Part shown: one piece after another, positions 6,580 through 7,053 of the stretch
Numbering within the stretch: position 1 is the stretch's first letter
Layout of the letters: each line of letters opens with the position of its first letter
Assembly (NCBI GenBank): GCA_026987255.1
Contig: JALSNA010000446.1
Span: forward strand, 1 to 7,053
Reading direction: 5' to 3'
Source: Hyphomicrobiales bacterium
GTDB lineage: Bacteria; Pseudomonadota; Alphaproteobacteria; Rhizobiales; Aestuariivirgaceae
DNA length: 7,053 nucleotides
Notes under the pieces: model-generated
Database searches by the model: none
Seen by the model: only the letters and a program-made list of their open reading frames with translations
Told to the model about the DNA's origin: nothing
Position numbers and translations under genes: made by a program

Positions 6580-6657
6580 CATGTCGGACTCGCACCGACA
6601 TGACGATAGCGGCCTCATGCCTTCGAGCGAGCGGCGCTCAAGCTCGTGTCGTCATGT
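6580..6657 (-). promoter_or_regulatory. Structured flagellin 5' leader with alternative hairpins
   Basis: Three inverted repeats sit between fliP and the flagellin start. Hairpin A is a perfect 8-bp stem, CATGTCGG (6580-6587) with CCGACATG (6595-6602), and a 7-nt loop. A longer-range stem pairs ACATGACGA (6598-6606) with TCGTCATGT (6649-6657), 9 bp. Inside its loop, GAGCG (6625-6629) pairs with CGCTC (6635-6639). Hairpin A and the long stem share bases 6598-6602, so they cannot both form. The element ends about 42 nt before the ATG. In Caulobacter and relatives, FlbT acts on the flagellin mRNA leader; whether this element is such a target is a guess. The promoter itself is not resolved; an AT-rich patch at about 6675-6695 is the most likely area. 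Confidence 0.45.
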
Positions 6658-6764
6658 AGGCACAAGGTAGGGGCAAACTGATAACAAAAGGTTAACAGCG
6701 CCGCCTTGCCGCCAGCGGTGCCAAACATGGCAAACGAAACCTTGCCCCTCCGGTCTTGTCCATA

Positions 6765-7053
6765 TCAGTTGAAAGAGCGCACCAGGCCGCCCACAAGCAG
6801 GCTCCAGCCATCGACGAGAACGAAAAACAGGATCTTGAAGGGCAGCGAAATCACCGTCGGCGGCAGCATCATCATGCCCATGGACATGGTGATGGTGGCA
6901 ACGATGAGGTCGATGACCAGAAAGGGAAGAGCAATGAGAAAGCCGATCTCGAAGCCGCGCCGCAGCTCGGAGATCATGAAGGCCGGGATGAGGATGCGCA
7001 AGGAGACCTCCTGCGGGCCCGCCGCCTTGCCATCTGGCGCCGGGGCGGCAGGC
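6765..7053 (-). CDS. fliP: Flagellar export gate protein FliP, C-terminal part (runs off right edge)
   Basis: The last 95 codons of fliP; the first full codon is at 7052-7050. FliP forms the core of the type III export gate with FliQ and FliR in the inner membrane within the MS ring. The visible part has a short hydrophilic stretch (ending PQEVSL), then the FliP signature [18 protein letters not shown], a membrane helix ([16 protein letters not shown]), [16 protein letters not shown], and a last helix ([18 protein letters not shown]) ending RSFN. These match the conserved C-terminal half of FliP closely. The TTG codon at 7001 lies inside the gene and is not the real start. A fliP gene next to flagellin genes is a rhizobial arrangement. 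No good intrinsic terminator follows, so some read-through into the flagellin leader is possible. Confidence 0.96.
   Translation of the reverse strand, partial: PAAPAPDGKAAGPQEVSLRILIPAFMISELRRGFEIGFLIALPFLVIDLIVATITMSMGMMMLPPTVISLPFKILFFVLVDGWSLLVGGLVRSFN

Noticed and set aside
5518..6603. 361-codon plus-strand open frame antisense to flagellin
   Set aside because: Its translation is Gly/Asp/His-rich with no recognisable domain. It exists because flagellin codons rarely give stops on the other strand. The minus-strand frame is unmistakably flagellin.
6705..6726. Possible sigma-54 promoter (TTTGGCAC followed by GGC) upstream of flagellin
   Set aside because: The -24-like TGGCAC is present, but the GC of a -12 element is one base off the strict spacing and there is no TTGC. 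Could be rechecked by transcription start mapping.
6719..6732. Small inverted repeat (TGCCA/TGGCA, 4-nt loop) after fliP as a terminator
   Set aside because: The stem is only 5 bp and no T-run follows, so termination here is not supported.
1..7053. Search for a mobile element, CRISPR array, toxin-antitoxin or defence genes
   Set aside because: Every substantial coding frame is accounted for by flagellar genes, and the two intergenic gaps are under 260 nt with no terminal repeats or spacer arrays.

Overview
The window is a stretch of flagellar genes, all on the minus strand, from a GC-rich alphaproteobacterium. It is most likely a member of Hyphomicrobiales (Rhizobiales). Three things point there: a flagellin with rhizobial-type termini, a MotB with the 'FRDP' linker followed by a MotC-type periplasmic protein (MotC is known from rhizobia and Brucella), and a gene order close to the Brucella/rhizobial arrangement flagellin - fliF - (fliH-like) - motB - motC - motD/fliK. 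No genus can be named from the sequence alone. I see no mobile elements, tRNA or rRNA genes, or CRISPR arrays.

Layout in transcription order, from the right edge to the left: the C-terminal end of fliP (7053-6765), a 227-nt intergenic region that includes a structured flagellin leader, one complete flagellin gene (6537-5614), a 3' region of about 175 nt ending in a good intrinsic terminator (5477-5438), then an operon. The operon is fliF (5357 or 5372-3678), a FliH-like gene (3681-3004), motB (3007-1742), motC (1739-585) and the first 196 codons of a fliK/motD-type gene (588-1, running off the left edge). The five operon genes are joined by three ATGA stop/start overlaps and one 2-nt gap, so they are almost certainly co-transcribed and translationally coupled.

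The genes cover several parts of one machine. FliP is part of the export gate, FliF is the MS ring, and the FliH-like protein is the probable regulator or stalk of the export ATPase. MotB is the peptidoglycan-anchored stator subunit and MotC is its periplasmic partner. FliK/MotD would set hook length, and flagellin is the filament. MotA, FliG/M/N, FliI and the regulators are not in the window.

Nothing here looks like a wholly new system. The parts most worth a second look are non-coding: mutually exclusive hairpins in the flagellin leader, 11-nt-phased direct repeats just upstream of fliF, and the structured flagellin 3' region. The large plus-strand open frames are antisense shadows of the minus-strand genes.
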